A stretch of 64,000 nt of DNA. Source: Pannonibacter anstelovis (GTDB lineage: Bacteria > Pseudomonadota > Alphaproteobacteria > Rhizobiales > Stappiaceae). The stretch is taken from NCBI RefSeq assembly GCF_036881715.1, contig NZ_JBAKBF010000010.1:124001-188000 (forward strand), written 5' to 3'. The notes below the pieces were generated by a model that worked only from the letters and a program-made list of their open reading frames with translations, had not been told where the DNA came from and did no database searches. Within the stretch, counting starts at the first letter, position 1. Every line of letters begins with the position of its first letter. Positions 18,424-26,343 of this stretch are shown here, piece after piece. The translations under genes and the position numbers were made by a program.

Positions 18424-19260
18424 ATGTCCATGTCCGCCAGCGCCCTCAAGGCTGACGCAGCGCCGTCCCCCGGCTTTTCGCTGGCCCCGGCCTTCTCTCT
18501 GGAAAATGTCAGCTTCCGCCTCAGGGACAAGGTGCTGTTGCAGCCGCTGGATCTGGAGCTGCCGGCGGGCAAATCCATCGCGCTCATCGGGCATAACGGC
18601 TCGGGCAAATCCACGCTGCTGAAGCTGCTTGGCCGCCAGCAGGAGGCCGCCAGCGGCACCATCCGCTTCCAGGGCGGGGTCTTGAGCGGCTGGAACGCCC
18701 GCGCCTTTGCCCGCAAGCTCGCCTATCTGCCGCAGCACACGCCGGTGGCCCCCGGCATGCTGGTGCGCGAGCTGGTGGCCCTTGGCCGCTATCCCTGGCA
18801 TGGCGCTCTTGGCCGCTTTGGCGCCGCCGACAAGGCCAAGGTGGAAGAGGCGCTGGCCCGCACCGGCATGGAGCCTTTCGCGGACCGGCTGGTGGACACG
18901 CTGTCGGGCGGCGAACGCCAGCGCGCATGGATCGCCATGATGGTGGCGCAGGATGCAGACTGCCTGCTGCTGGACGAGCCGATTTCCGCGCTCGATATCG
19001 GCCACCAGCTGGACGTGCTGGGCCTGATCCGCGATCTGGTGCGCGACAAGGGGCTGACGGCGATCACCGTGCTGCATGACATCAACATGGCCGCCCGCTT
19101 CTGCGACCACATCGTGGCGCTGCATTCGGGGCGGAAGATCCTTGAGGGCAGCCCGGCAGACATCATGACCAGCGAGGCGCTGCGGCGCATCTACAACGTC
19201 GACATGGACGTCCTGCCCGCCGCTTCAGCCTCCGGCCACCCGGTGGCACTGGTACGCTGA
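18424..19260 (+). CDS. Orphan siderophore/haem-type ABC ATPase (FhuC/FecE family)
   Basis: The 278-residue ATPase shows Walker A (GHNGSGKST), a family-typical segment RYPWHGALGRF, signature LSGGERQR, Walker B (CLLLDEPISALD) and the switch histidine (VLHDINMA). FhuC-type ATPases drive uptake of ferric siderophores through a FecCD-type permease dimer with a binding protein. Here neither permease nor binding protein is adjacent, so it either serves a permease elsewhere or is left over from a broken operon. A second ATPase of the same family (32562-33320) sits in a complete importer. The first 25 residues form an Ala/Pro-rich extension before the ATPase fold. Confidence 0.88.
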   Translation: MSMSASALKADAAPSPGFSLAPAFSLENVSFRLRDKVLLQPLDLELPAGKSIALIGHNGSGKSTLLKLLGRQQEAASGTIRFQGGVLSGWNARAFARKLAYLPQHTPVAPGMLVRELVALGRYPWHGALGRFGAADKAKVEEALARTGMEPFADRLVDTLSGGERQRAWIAMMVAQDADCLLLDEPISALDIGHQLDVLGLIRDLVRDKGLTAITVLHDINMAARFCDHIVALHSGRKILEGSPADIMTSEALRRIYNVDMDVLPAASASGHPVALVR

Positions 19261-19274
19261 GCCTGCGGGCAGGC

Positions 19275-19400
19275 GGGTTTTGCTTTGACGCCGGAAAGGC
19301 AAGCCGTTTCAAAGCCTTGCCTCTCTGGGTGAGGCCTCTCGTTTCCCCTCCCCCTTGAGGGGAGGGGGCGGCAGGCGTCCTTGCGAAAAGCAAACGCCTC
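19275..19400. repeat. C-rich intergenic repeat, half copy
   Basis: The stretch TTGCCTCTCTGGGTGAGG followed by CCCCTCCCCCTTGAGGGG matches the element at 62145-62205, including flanking bases (AGCCGTTTCAAAGCC versus AACAGTTTCAGAGTC). It is a single arm without the facing partner. Confidence 0.7.
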
Positions 19401-19534
19401 ATTGCGGGCAGTTTCCAGATCTGATGTGTGAATCCGGCAGCTCAAAAGGAAAGAGGGCGAGCGGCTCAAGCGCTTGCGCAAATCCACCACTGCGTGCCGC
19501 CTCCCCTCTCGACAGCGGGCAGGGGAGGGGCCTA

Positions 19535-19583
19535 TTGTGCGTTTGTGCACAAACTGGTTTTCTCCAGTTTCCTCAACGCACAA
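19535..19583. promoter_or_regulatory. Cluster of TTGTGC/GCACAA half-sites upstream of the RHH fusion gene
   Basis: An outer inverted repeat TTGTGCGTT (19535-19543) / AACGCACAA (19575-19583) encloses a perfect 12-bp palindrome TTTGTGCACAAA (19542-19553) and a hairpin AAACTGG/CCAGTTT (19551-19557, 19564-19570). Four copies of the TTGTGC half-site result. The cluster lies about 50-100 bases before the start of a ribbon-helix-helix gene, so autoregulation by that protein is the natural guess. Confidence 0.55.
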
Positions 19584-19634
19584 GCCTTCTCTAAACGGGG
19601 TGCGTCCGCATCCTGAGCTCACGGATTGCCATAT

Positions 19635-20099
19635 ATGACAGACGGATCTGAAAAGACCGCCTTTCTTTCCGCGCGCGTGCCGGTCAGCCTGAGAAACAGA
19701 TTCAAGGCCGTTGCGGCACAGCGGGGGCTCAAGGTGCAGGAGCTTCTGAACGAGCTGCTCACCCGCTACACGGAAGGGCTGGACCGGCGCGAGCCTTCTG
19801 CGGCGGAGATCCTCCATCTCCTGCGCGCCCAGAAGGAGCGGCTGATGCGCCTCGGCCTTCAGCATCTCTATCTCACCGGCGCGCTGGCCCGGGGCGAGCC
19901 ATCCACCGGACAGGAAGTCAGCCTCTCCTATGAGCTGGACCCGCAGGCGGGCCTGTCCCTGCTCAGCATCGGCCGGGTGGGCGACATCATCACCGCCTCC
20001 CTGCCGGACGACCTGAAGGTCACGCTCGTTCCCCGCAAGAAAACCGCCACCTCATCCACCTATGCCAGCAGCACGGATGACGAAATCCGCGTCTTCTGA
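19635..20099 (+). CDS. Ribbon-helix-helix domain fused to a degenerate MNT-type nucleotidyltransferase domain
   Basis: The protein has 154 residues. Residues 8-50 look like a ribbon-helix-helix DNA-binding domain (LSARVPVSLRNRFKAVAAQR, then a second helix to RYTE). Residues 57-136 align by eye with small MntA-like nucleotidyltransferases: EILHLLRAQKERLMRLG, then LYLTGALARGEPS where the family has LxxFGSxARGE, then VSLSYELDP where it has DLLVEFDP, then DDLKVTLVPRK where it has GRPVDLVTPR. The catalytic Gly-Ser is TG and both metal-binding aspartates of SDxDL are missing (QEVSL), so it should be inactive. MntA proteins are antitoxins to HepT, but no HepT gene is adjacent. ATG at 19635 chosen; an in-frame TTG lies three codons upstream. 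Function unknown. Confidence 0.7.
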   Translation: MTDGSEKTAFLSARVPVSLRNRFKAVAAQRGLKVQELLNELLTRYTEGLDRREPSAAEILHLLRAQKERLMRLGLQHLYLTGALARGEPSTGQEVSLSYELDPQAGLSLLSIGRVGDIITASLPDDLKVTLVPRKKTATSSTYASSTDDEIRVF

Positions 20100-20960
20100 T
20101 CACTCCCCGTCCGGCTGGTCCGCCGCAGGCATGCCCCTTGCCAGAAAGCTCTGGGGCGGGGTGCCGAAGTAGCTGCGGAAGGCGGCGGAGAAGGCGCTGG
20201 CGCTGCCATAGCCCAGCCGGTGGGCAATTTCCGTGCTGCTGTGGCCGCGGTTGAGCAGCTCCAGCGCGGACAGCAGCCGCAAGCGGCTGCGCCATTGCCG
20301 GAAGGTGAGCCCGGTTTCCCCATGGAACAGGCGCTCCAGCGTACGGATGCTGGCCCCTGCCATAGTGCCAAGCTCTGCCAGAGACCGGCCATCCCCCGGA
20401 TTGGCCACCAGATGCCGCGTCACCCGCAGCAGGCGCGGATCGTGGCCGCCGGGCAGATGCAGCGGGGCTTCGGCAAGGGCCGTGATCTCATCCAGCGCAA
20501 GCGCGCAAAGCCGCTGGTGCGCGCTGTCCTTTCCTTCATGTCCTTCCGGTCCCTCCGGCCCGCCCATGCTGCACAGCCGCAGGATGATCTCGCGCATCAG
20601 CCCCGTCATCAGCCGCACGCTGCAGGCGGAGCCGGAGAGGGCCGGGCGGCCCTCAAGGGCGCTGGGGTCCACATAGAGATTGCGGATTTCCACTTCCGTT
20701 TCCGAGAGCGTGTGATGCGGCACGCCGCCGGGAACCCAGACCGCATGCGAGGGCGGCACGATCCACACCCCGTCCGCGCTGAACACCCTGAGAACGCCGC
20801 GCATGCCCCACAGAAGCTGGCTGCGGGGGTGGCTGTGCGGCGCAACGGCCCAGCCGGGCGCCAGCCTCTCGCTGCGGGCCAGCACCGGCCGCTCCGGGTC
20901 GATCACGAAGGCGGTGGGGGAGGGGGCGGCATTTGGCGTGTCAGCGACATCAATTGGCAT
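20100..20960 (-). CDS. AraC-family transcriptional regulator with cupin sensor domain
   Basis: The 286-residue protein has an N-terminal cupin-like ligand domain (HSHPRSQLLWGMRGVLRV, about residues 42-60) and a C-terminal pair of helix-turn-helix motifs (RTLERLFHGETGLTFRQWRS; then IAHRLGYGSASAFSAAFRSYFG). It is divergent from the DASS transporter gene, the usual arrangement for a regulator of its neighbour. Its stop abuts the stop of the RHH fusion gene with no space between. Confidence 0.88.
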   Translation of the reverse strand: MPIDVADTPNAAPSPTAFVIDPERPVLARSERLAPGWAVAPHSHPRSQLLWGMRGVLRVFSADGVWIVPPSHAVWVPGGVPHHTLSETEVEIRNLYVDPSALEGRPALSGSACSVRLMTGLMREIILRLCSMGGPEGPEGHEGKDSAHQRLCALALDEITALAEAPLHLPGGHDPRLLRVTRHLVANPGDGRSLAELGTMAGASIRTLERLFHGETGLTFRQWRSRLRLLSALELLNRGHSSTEIAHRLGYGSASAFSAAFRSYFGTPPQSFLARGMPAADQPDGE

Positions 20961-21031
20961 GATGATAGTCTAACGCATTGCACCGGGGAAGGCTAGTTTG
21001 GCGGCCCCGCACCAGATCAGGATATACATCC

Positions 21032-22447
21032 GTGACCAACCCAATTCCCGTGCGCAAGGCGCTCGCCTTTGGCCTCATCGCCATTTCGCTGCTCATTGCC
21101 CTGTTTCCGCCTGCGCCCCTGAGCCCGGTTCAGGGGCAGACGCTGGCCATCATCCTTGTCACCCTCGGGCTCTGGGCCACCAGCCTCGTGCCCAACTATC
21201 TGGCGGCGCTGATCTTCTTCGCTGCCGCACTAATCCTGAAACTCGCCCCTGCACCGCTGGTGTTTTCCGGCTTTTCCTCGGCCGCCATCTGGCTGATCGT
21301 CTCCGGCTTCGTCATCGGCAGCGCCATCAGCCTGTCGGGGCTGGGCGACAAGCTGGCCGCTGCCCTCGCGCCGATGCTGACCGGCAGCTATCTGCGCCTC
21401 ATCGGCGGGTTGATGCTGATCGCCATGTTCCTCGGTTTCCTGATGCCGTCCTCCGTCGGACGCGCCGTGGCGCTGATACCCGCAGGCATGGCCCTGGCCG
21501 CCCGCTGCGGCTTTGAACCGGGCTCCAATGGCCGCGCCGGCATCGCGGTGGTGCTGGCCATCGGCTGCAACATGCCGAGCTTTGCCATCCTGCCGTCCAA
21601 CATTCCCAACATGGTCCTGTCCGGCGCCGCCGAAACCATCTACGGCACGCATTTCAGCTATGTCGATTATCTGCTGCTGCACTATCCGGTGCTGGGCATC
21701 GTCAAGTCGGCGCTGATCGTGTTTCTGGTGCTGAAGCTCTTCCCCGCAAGGATCAGCCGGGCCTCCGGCCAGATGCCCGATGCCGCCCCGCAGAAGCCTG
21801 AAGCCGAAGGCGCGGCCACCGCGCGGCTGAAAACCTCGGTCATCCTGATGATCACACTGGGCTTCTGGGCAACTGACAGCCTGCATGGCGTCAACCCGGC
21901 CTGGATCGGCCTCGTCACGGCCATCGTCCTGCTGCTGCCCGCAATAGGCGTCGTTTCAGGACCGGCCTTCAAGGCCTCCTCCGACTTTGGCACGGTGCTG
22001 TTCGTTGCCGGTGCGCTGGCGGTGGGCACGCTGGTCAACCAGTCTGGTCTGGGCACGCTGATCGGCGAGGGGCTGCGGGCGGTCCTGCCTCTGTCGCCCG
22101 CAGACAATCCGGGGCAGGGCCTCGTCAACTTCCTGTCGCTGACGCTGATGAGCTTCGGCACCAGTCTCATTGCCACGGTTCCCAGCGCCCCGGCGGTGCT
22201 GACGCCCATGGCGCAGGACCTTGCAGCGGCCAGCGGCTTCAGCCTCGATGCGGTGCTGATGACACAGGTGCCAGGCTTCTCCACCGTGCTGATGCCCTAT
22301 CAGGTGGCGCCGCTGATCATCGCCATGCAGATGTCGGGCGAGCGGCTGTCACATGTGACCCGCCTGCTCCTGCCGCTGACCGCCATCACCCTGCTGCTGC
22401 TCCTGCCGCTCGATTACCTGTGGTGGCGGCTGCTGGGCTGGGTGTAG
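21032..22447 (+). CDS. DASS/SLC13-family sodium:anion symporter
   Basis: From the GTG at 21032 the protein has 471 residues and about twelve membrane helices. Two repeats of the family are visible: the first with MPSSVGRAVALIPAGMALA, the second with SLIATVPSAPAVLTPMAQDLA. These correspond to the substrate and sodium sites of divalent-anion symporters (citrate, succinate, sulfate). The GTG start is preferred because AGGAT lies nine bases upstream; the frame is open further up but without a ribosome-binding site. Probably controlled by the divergent AraC regulator. Substrate not determinable from sequence. Confidence 0.82.
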   Translation: MTNPIPVRKALAFGLIAISLLIALFPPAPLSPVQGQTLAIILVTLGLWATSLVPNYLAALIFFAAALILKLAPAPLVFSGFSSAAIWLIVSGFVIGSAISLSGLGDKLAAALAPMLTGSYLRLIGGLMLIAMFLGFLMPSSVGRAVALIPAGMALAARCGFEPGSNGRAGIAVVLAIGCNMPSFAILPSNIPNMVLSGAAETIYGTHFSYVDYLLLHYPVLGIVKSALIVFLVLKLFPARISRASGQMPDAAPQKPEAEGAATARLKTSVILMITLGFWATDSLHGVNPAWIGLVTAIVLLLPAIGVVSGPAFKASSDFGTVLFVAGALAVGTLVNQSGLGTLIGEGLRAVLPLSPADNPGQGLVNFLSLTLMSFGTSLIATVPSAPAVLTPMAQDLAAASGFSLDAVLMTQVPGFSTVLMPYQVAPLIIAMQMSGERLSHVTRLLLPLTAITLLLLLPLDYLWWRLLGWV

Positions 22448-22493
22448 GCCCGCGGCGCCGGAGCCTTTTCAGGGCATGATGTGCAACGCTGGA

Positions 22494-23378
22494 TCAGAGC
22501 AGCAGCCCGAGACGGGACAGGGTGAGGCGGCATTGGCGGCAAAGCGGCTCGTTCCGGCCGCCCCGGTAATAGCTGAGGGCAATGACGGCGCCGTAAAGCG
22601 CCCAGGCCTTGCCGCGCAGCCAGGCGCCCTCGTCCAGCTCCAGCGTCTGGCGGAAGGCATCGCGCGCGGCAGGGTCCACCCAGGACCAGGCGGTGGCATA
22701 ATCGGCAGCCGGGTCGCCCACAGCCGAAAGGCCCCAGTCGATCACGCCGGAGAGCTGTCCGCCGATGGTCAGCAAATTGTCCGCCTTCAGGTCCCCATGC
22801 AGCCACACAGCCGGTCCCTCGAAAGGCACCGCCAGCGCGCTGTCCCACAGCGCCACCGCTGCCGTGGCATCAACCTCGTCCCGCACCATTTCGATTGCCG
22901 GAAAGGTCTGCGCGGACATATCCGCAAGCGGGATGCCCCGCAGCTTGTTCACCGGCCCGGCCAGCGGCGCGCCCTCAACGGGCTTGCGGTGCAGCGCCTT
23001 CAGGAACCCGGCCAGCGACACCGCTGCGTCCGTCACGCTGGCAATGTTCTGCGGCGTGGCAACCTCGCCCTCCATCCAGTCAAATATGCCGAATTCGCAG
23101 CCCATCTCAGGCCCGGCATGCCCGCGATGGCGCAGCCGGGGAATGGTGAGGGGCAGGGGGGCGAGATGCGGCAGCCAGTCAAGCTCCTTCGTCACCAGTT
23201 CCACTGCGGACCGGCGCCGGGGGATACGCAGCACCAGATCCTCCCCGATCCGGTACAGCGCATTGTCGGTTCCCGTGGAGGCAACCCGTGAGAGCGGCAG
23301 CTGCGCCCATTGCGGTGCCTGCCGGGCCAGCAGCGCATGGATGAGGGCATCCGTGACGGGAAGATCATCAGCATGCAT
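22494..23378 (-). CDS. Aminoglycoside phosphotransferase-family kinase
   Basis: The 294-residue protein shows the kinase-like fold of the APH family: a nucleotide-binding start (VASTGTDNALYRIGEDLVLRI), the catalytic loop VWLHGDLKADNLL with the key Asp and Asn, and the metal-binding IDWGLSAVGDPAADY. Similar chromosomal proteins phosphorylate small molecules such as hydroxylated metabolites or macrolides; actual antibiotic resistance is not shown. The ATG at 23378 lies 17 bases after the chromate transporter stop, so they form an operon. The frame stays open upstream but that part is antisense noise within chrA. Confidence 0.85.
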   Translation of the reverse strand: MHADDLPVTDALIHALLARQAPQWAQLPLSRVASTGTDNALYRIGEDLVLRIPRRRSAVELVTKELDWLPHLAPLPLTIPRLRHRGHAGPEMGCEFGIFDWMEGEVATPQNIASVTDAAVSLAGFLKALHRKPVEGAPLAGPVNKLRGIPLADMSAQTFPAIEMVRDEVDATAAVALWDSALAVPFEGPAVWLHGDLKADNLLTIGGQLSGVIDWGLSAVGDPAADYATAWSWVDPAARDAFRQTLELDEGAWLRGKAWALYGAVIALSYYRGGRNEPLCRQCRLTLSRLGLLL

Positions 23379-23395
23379 CGGCTTGTCCTTATCTC

Positions 23396-24613
23396 TCAGG
23401 CCAGAACCGCCAGCACCGCGCCGCCCGCCGCTGCCAGCACAACGGCGGCGAAGGGCGGGGCCTTGAAGGCCACGAGCAGCACGAAACAGGCCAGCGCAAG
23501 GGTGAAATCCGGCAGGCCGCCGATGGCGCTGGTGAAGACGGGCGTATAGAGCGCGGCGCCCAGAATGCCCACCACGGCGGCATTGGCCCCCTGCATCAGC
23601 GATTGCGCCGGGGCGAGGGTGCGGAACCGGTCCCAGAAGGGCAGGGCGCCCACCAGCAGCAGGAAGCCGGGCAGAAACACGAAGACAAGCGCCAGCGCCG
23701 CCCCGGCAAGGCCATTGGGCGCAGGCCCCAGCACCGCGCCGAGATAGGCCGCAAAGGTGAAAAGCGGCCCCGGCATCGCCTGCACCGCGCCATAACCGGC
23801 GAGGAAAGCGTCCGGCGTCACCCAGCCGGGCTGCACCACTTCGGCCTCCAGCAGCGGCAGCACCACATGGCCGCCGCCGAAGACCAGCGCCCCGGCGCGG
23901 TAGAAACTGTCCATCACCGCAAGGCTCTGGCCTTGCCCGGCCAGCAGCGGCAGCAGCACCAGCAGCGAGGCAAAGACGGCCAGCGCGGCAAGGGCCACGC
24001 CCCGTGTGACGGGCAGGGGGGCAGGCGGGGCGGCGGCTGCCCCTTGCCCCCGGCCCAGCACCAGACCGGCACTGGCCCCGAGCAGGATTGCTGCCACCAT
24101 CCCCAAAGCGCCGGGCAAAAGGGCGAGCATGGCGACAGCGCCAACGGCAATGGCCGCGCGCTCCTTGTCCGGGCAGAGGTTTTTCGCCATGCCCCAGACC
24201 GCCTGCGCCACAATGGCCACGGCAACGATCTTCAGCCCGTGCAGCGCGCCGGTGCCCAAGGGACCGGACATGCGCGCCGCCGTCATGGCAAAGAGGAAGA
24301 GCACCAGCGCCGAGGGCAGGGTGAAGGCGGTGAAGGCAGCAAAAGCCCCCAGCCACCCGGCCCGCATCATCCCCAGCGCAAAGCCCGCCTGACTGGAGGC
24401 AGGCCCCGGCAGAAACTGGCACAGCGCCACAAGATCCGCATAGGCCCGGTCCGTCAGCCAGCCGCGCCGCGTCACCAGCTCATCGCGGAAATAGCCAAGA
24501 TGGGCAATGGGCCCGCCGAAGGACGTGAGCCCCAGCTTCAGGAAAACCCTGAACACCTCTCCAGCCGTCCCCTCCGGCCTTGCAGCCTCTTGCGTTCCCT
24601 CTCCGCTGCTCAT
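23396..24613 (-). CDS. chrA: Chromate transporter ChrA (long, two-domain CHR family)
   Basis: The 405-residue protein has the two homologous CHR halves, each with the typical motif FxxxxGxxxFGG: LKLGLTSFGGPIAHLGYF in the first half and AGALVFGGGHVVLPLLEAE in the second, plus FLPGPASSQ and AMPGPLFTFAAYLG. ChrA pumps chromate out of the cytoplasm. The ATG at 24613 follows a purine-rich stretch; the in-frame extension upstream lies in a repeat (24615-24684) and is unlikely to be translated. It is the first gene of a two-gene unit with the APH-like kinase. Confidence 0.92.
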   Translation of the reverse strand: MSSGEGTQEAARPEGTAGEVFRVFLKLGLTSFGGPIAHLGYFRDELVTRRGWLTDRAYADLVALCQFLPGPASSQAGFALGMMRAGWLGAFAAFTAFTLPSALVLFLFAMTAARMSGPLGTGALHGLKIVAVAIVAQAVWGMAKNLCPDKERAAIAVGAVAMLALLPGALGMVAAILLGASAGLVLGRGQGAAAAPPAPLPVTRGVALAALAVFASLLVLLPLLAGQGQSLAVMDSFYRAGALVFGGGHVVLPLLEAEVVQPGWVTPDAFLAGYGAVQAMPGPLFTFAAYLGAVLGPAPNGLAGAALALVFVFLPGFLLLVGALPFWDRFRTLAPAQSLMQGANAAVVGILGAALYTPVFTSAIGGLPDFTLALACFVLLVAFKAPPFAAVVLAAAGGAVLAVLA

Positions 24614-24614
24614 C

Positions 24615-24684
24615 GCCCGCCGGTCTCTCCTCAAGAGTGTCAGGTGCCCAGTAACCGTAGCCGTGTGACGGCTGCGTGACGAGG
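24615..24684. repeat. 70-bp direct repeat, copy A (leader of chrA)
   Basis: This stretch matches 25210-25279 at 55 of 70 positions without gaps. Shared blocks include GCCGGTCTC, CCTCAAGA, GCCCAGTAA and TGACGAGG. It sits directly before the chrA start, in the transcribed leader. Confidence 0.75.
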
Positions 24685-24736
24685 GGCCTCGTAAGCGCAA
24701 AGCTGGAAAGAGCCGCAGCAGCGGCGGCACCAGACC

Positions 24737-25117
24737 TCAACTTTCATCGACGATGCTGATGATCTTTCCGTCTTCGACGCGGAAGGCGGATGCGCCTGAG
24801 AACGCGAGCTTCTGGCCGGCCTTCCACCCGTTCGGCAGGTCGGTTGCCACAACCGCCGTGTAGTCGATCTCCGCCAGTGTGGTGCCCGCCACGGTGATCG
24901 CGTTCACGACCTTCTGGTGCCGGGTCTCGAATGCGGAAGCGCCGAACCTCGCCATCTGCGCAAAGCTCTGCTTGTCCCTTGCCTCAGCCGTCACCTCACC
25001 GCCGGAGATGTTCTGAAAGACCACGTTCCCGGCGAGGCACATCAGCATGCCCTCGACGTCCTTGCGGTTATAGGCATCAATGTAGGTTTCGATCGGATCA
25101 GGCAGACGTCTCATCAA
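24737..25117 (-). CDS. NTF2-like/SnoaL-type small protein
   Basis: The 126-residue protein has the size and pattern of the NTF2-like cone fold: IETYIDAYNRKDVEGMLMCLAGNVVFQNISGGEV, then a middle helix, then FSGASAFRVEDGKIISIVDES at the end. Members are ligand-binding proteins or small isomerases and hydrolases. No catalytic residues can be assigned. Two adjacent methionines (25117 and 25114) make the exact start uncertain. The gene is bracketed by the two copies of the 70-bp direct repeat. Confidence 0.75.
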   Translation of the reverse strand: MMRRLPDPIETYIDAYNRKDVEGMLMCLAGNVVFQNISGGEVTAEARDKQSFAQMARFGASAFETRHQKVVNAITVAGTTLAEIDYTAVVATDLPNGWKAGQKLAFSGASAFRVEDGKIISIVDES

Positions 25118-25209
25118 TCGCGCTCCGGCAAGAGTCCCAGCTCCGGTCCTCTACCACAGCCGCCTGACGGTTTCACGGCGTTCCGTCCGCTTGGGCATCC
25201 CTTCACATT

Positions 25210-25279
25210 GCGTGCCGGTCTCCCCTCAAGATTGTCTGGCGCCCAGTAAGAACAACCCTGTGAAAGCTGCATGACGAGG
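25210..25279. repeat. 70-bp direct repeat, copy B (upstream of the NTF2-like gene)
   Basis: Partner of 24615-24684, same orientation. It lies about 95 bases upstream of the NTF2-like start, so both copies occupy the 5' region of a leftward gene. Confidence 0.75.
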
Positions 25280-25380
25280 GAAATCTCGCGAGACCCGGCT
25301 GACTGGTTCGCCTTGCAAACAAGGTCAAGGGGCCAGCCAATCCCGTTCACTCAGCACATAGCTGGGTGTGGTCCTTGTAG

Positions 25381-25884
25381 TCATTCATCATCCAACATCG
25401 TGTAGGTAATGCGCAACGTACCATCCGAAATATGCGATGGCGCATAACGCTCCGCTGTCGTCAGGATGATGTGCAAAATGCCGCTGATCGCCTTCGCAAA
25501 CTCATCGTCAGTATTAAAACTCGTACGATAGTGATCGTCTATAGCGTTAAGTTCTATTACACATAGGAAGTCTTCGCCCAAATAACGCATGCGCATTGTT
25601 GCGACGCGGTTGAAGCGATCAATCCGAACATTGGTAATATATTCAAGCTTTCGCTCGCGAAATCGAACACCAACGCCCTTCTCACCATCCTCAGGGATGA
25701 ACTCAACACCCGCAGCAAACATGCAATCTCTGATGGAGCGCAGGTTATTAGTTAGCGGCTGCCTTGCACTGGATTCAAAATCCGCAATCGTGGCTCGGGA
25801 CACCTCCGCATTCGCCGCAAGCTGATCTTGTGTCCAATTCAGCAGGCTACGGGCGGCGCGGCATTGGGCAGCAGTGATGTTCAT
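25381..25884 (-). CDS. XRE-family regulator with a C-terminal domain of unknown function
   Basis: Residues 3-55 are a Cro/CI-type helix-turn-helix (CRAARSLLNWTQDQLAANAEV then SRATIADFESSARQ). Residues 65-167 form an alpha/beta domain (MRMRYLGEDFLCVIELNAID... then a helix DEFAKAISGILHII) that may resemble DUF1488; that match is weak. The gene is visibly AT-richer than its neighbours and uses rarer codons, suggesting recent acquisition. A 6-bp inverted repeat AACATA/TATGTT (25911-25916, 25923-25928) just upstream is a candidate autoregulatory operator. Confidence 0.75.
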   Translation of the reverse strand: MNITAAQCRAARSLLNWTQDQLAANAEVSRATIADFESSARQPLTNNLRSIRDCMFAAGVEFIPEDGEKGVGVRFRERKLEYITNVRIDRFNRVATMRMRYLGEDFLCVIELNAIDDHYRTSFNTDDEFAKAISGILHIILTTAERYAPSHISDGTLRITYTMLDDE

Positions 25885-26343
25885 GACGATTCCTTTGACT
25901 TAAATCTAGAAACATAATGAAATATGTTATGCATTTTGTCAAATGTTACTCATTATTACCCACCTCCTTTCACCTAATTTGGTTCATTGGGAATTACCCA
26001 CCACCTAAATGGAGGCGACGTTCGATCTCAAGTACGTCAATGCCTTCCTTCCAACGTTGACATTGACCAGAGTCAGACGGACGGGAAGTGTCGCATCTCT
26101 AACTGGGCCCAAGTTTGTCTGGCTGCTACACAGATTTATCGCGTAATCTATCTTATGGAACTTTTTTTGTGCTGAAAGAGCCAGTTCACGCGCGGTGCCC
26201 GGCATTATCATCCCCACAAACACGGCAATTTTGCTGATACATGCAAAATTTGGACATGCAAGCCATGAGTGTTTCAGGCATGTTCGGTGAACAGGCGTCA
26301 GACATGGTCTGGCTGCCCGGTCCGGGACGGGGATCTTCTGCTT
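25885..26343. other. AT-rich gap before the two-partner secretion genes
   Basis: No gene seen. The AT-rich composition of the XRE gene continues to about 26240, then GC content rises abruptly. It includes the AACATA/TATGTT repeat and presumably promoters for both flanking genes. Confidence 0.45.

Noticed and set aside
22494..24422. A single 642-codon minus-strand frame that would fuse extra sequence to the APH-like kinase
   Set aside because: The upstream 350 residues are an off-frame reading of chrA (Gly/Ala/Arg-rich, no fold). The kinase starts at 23378.
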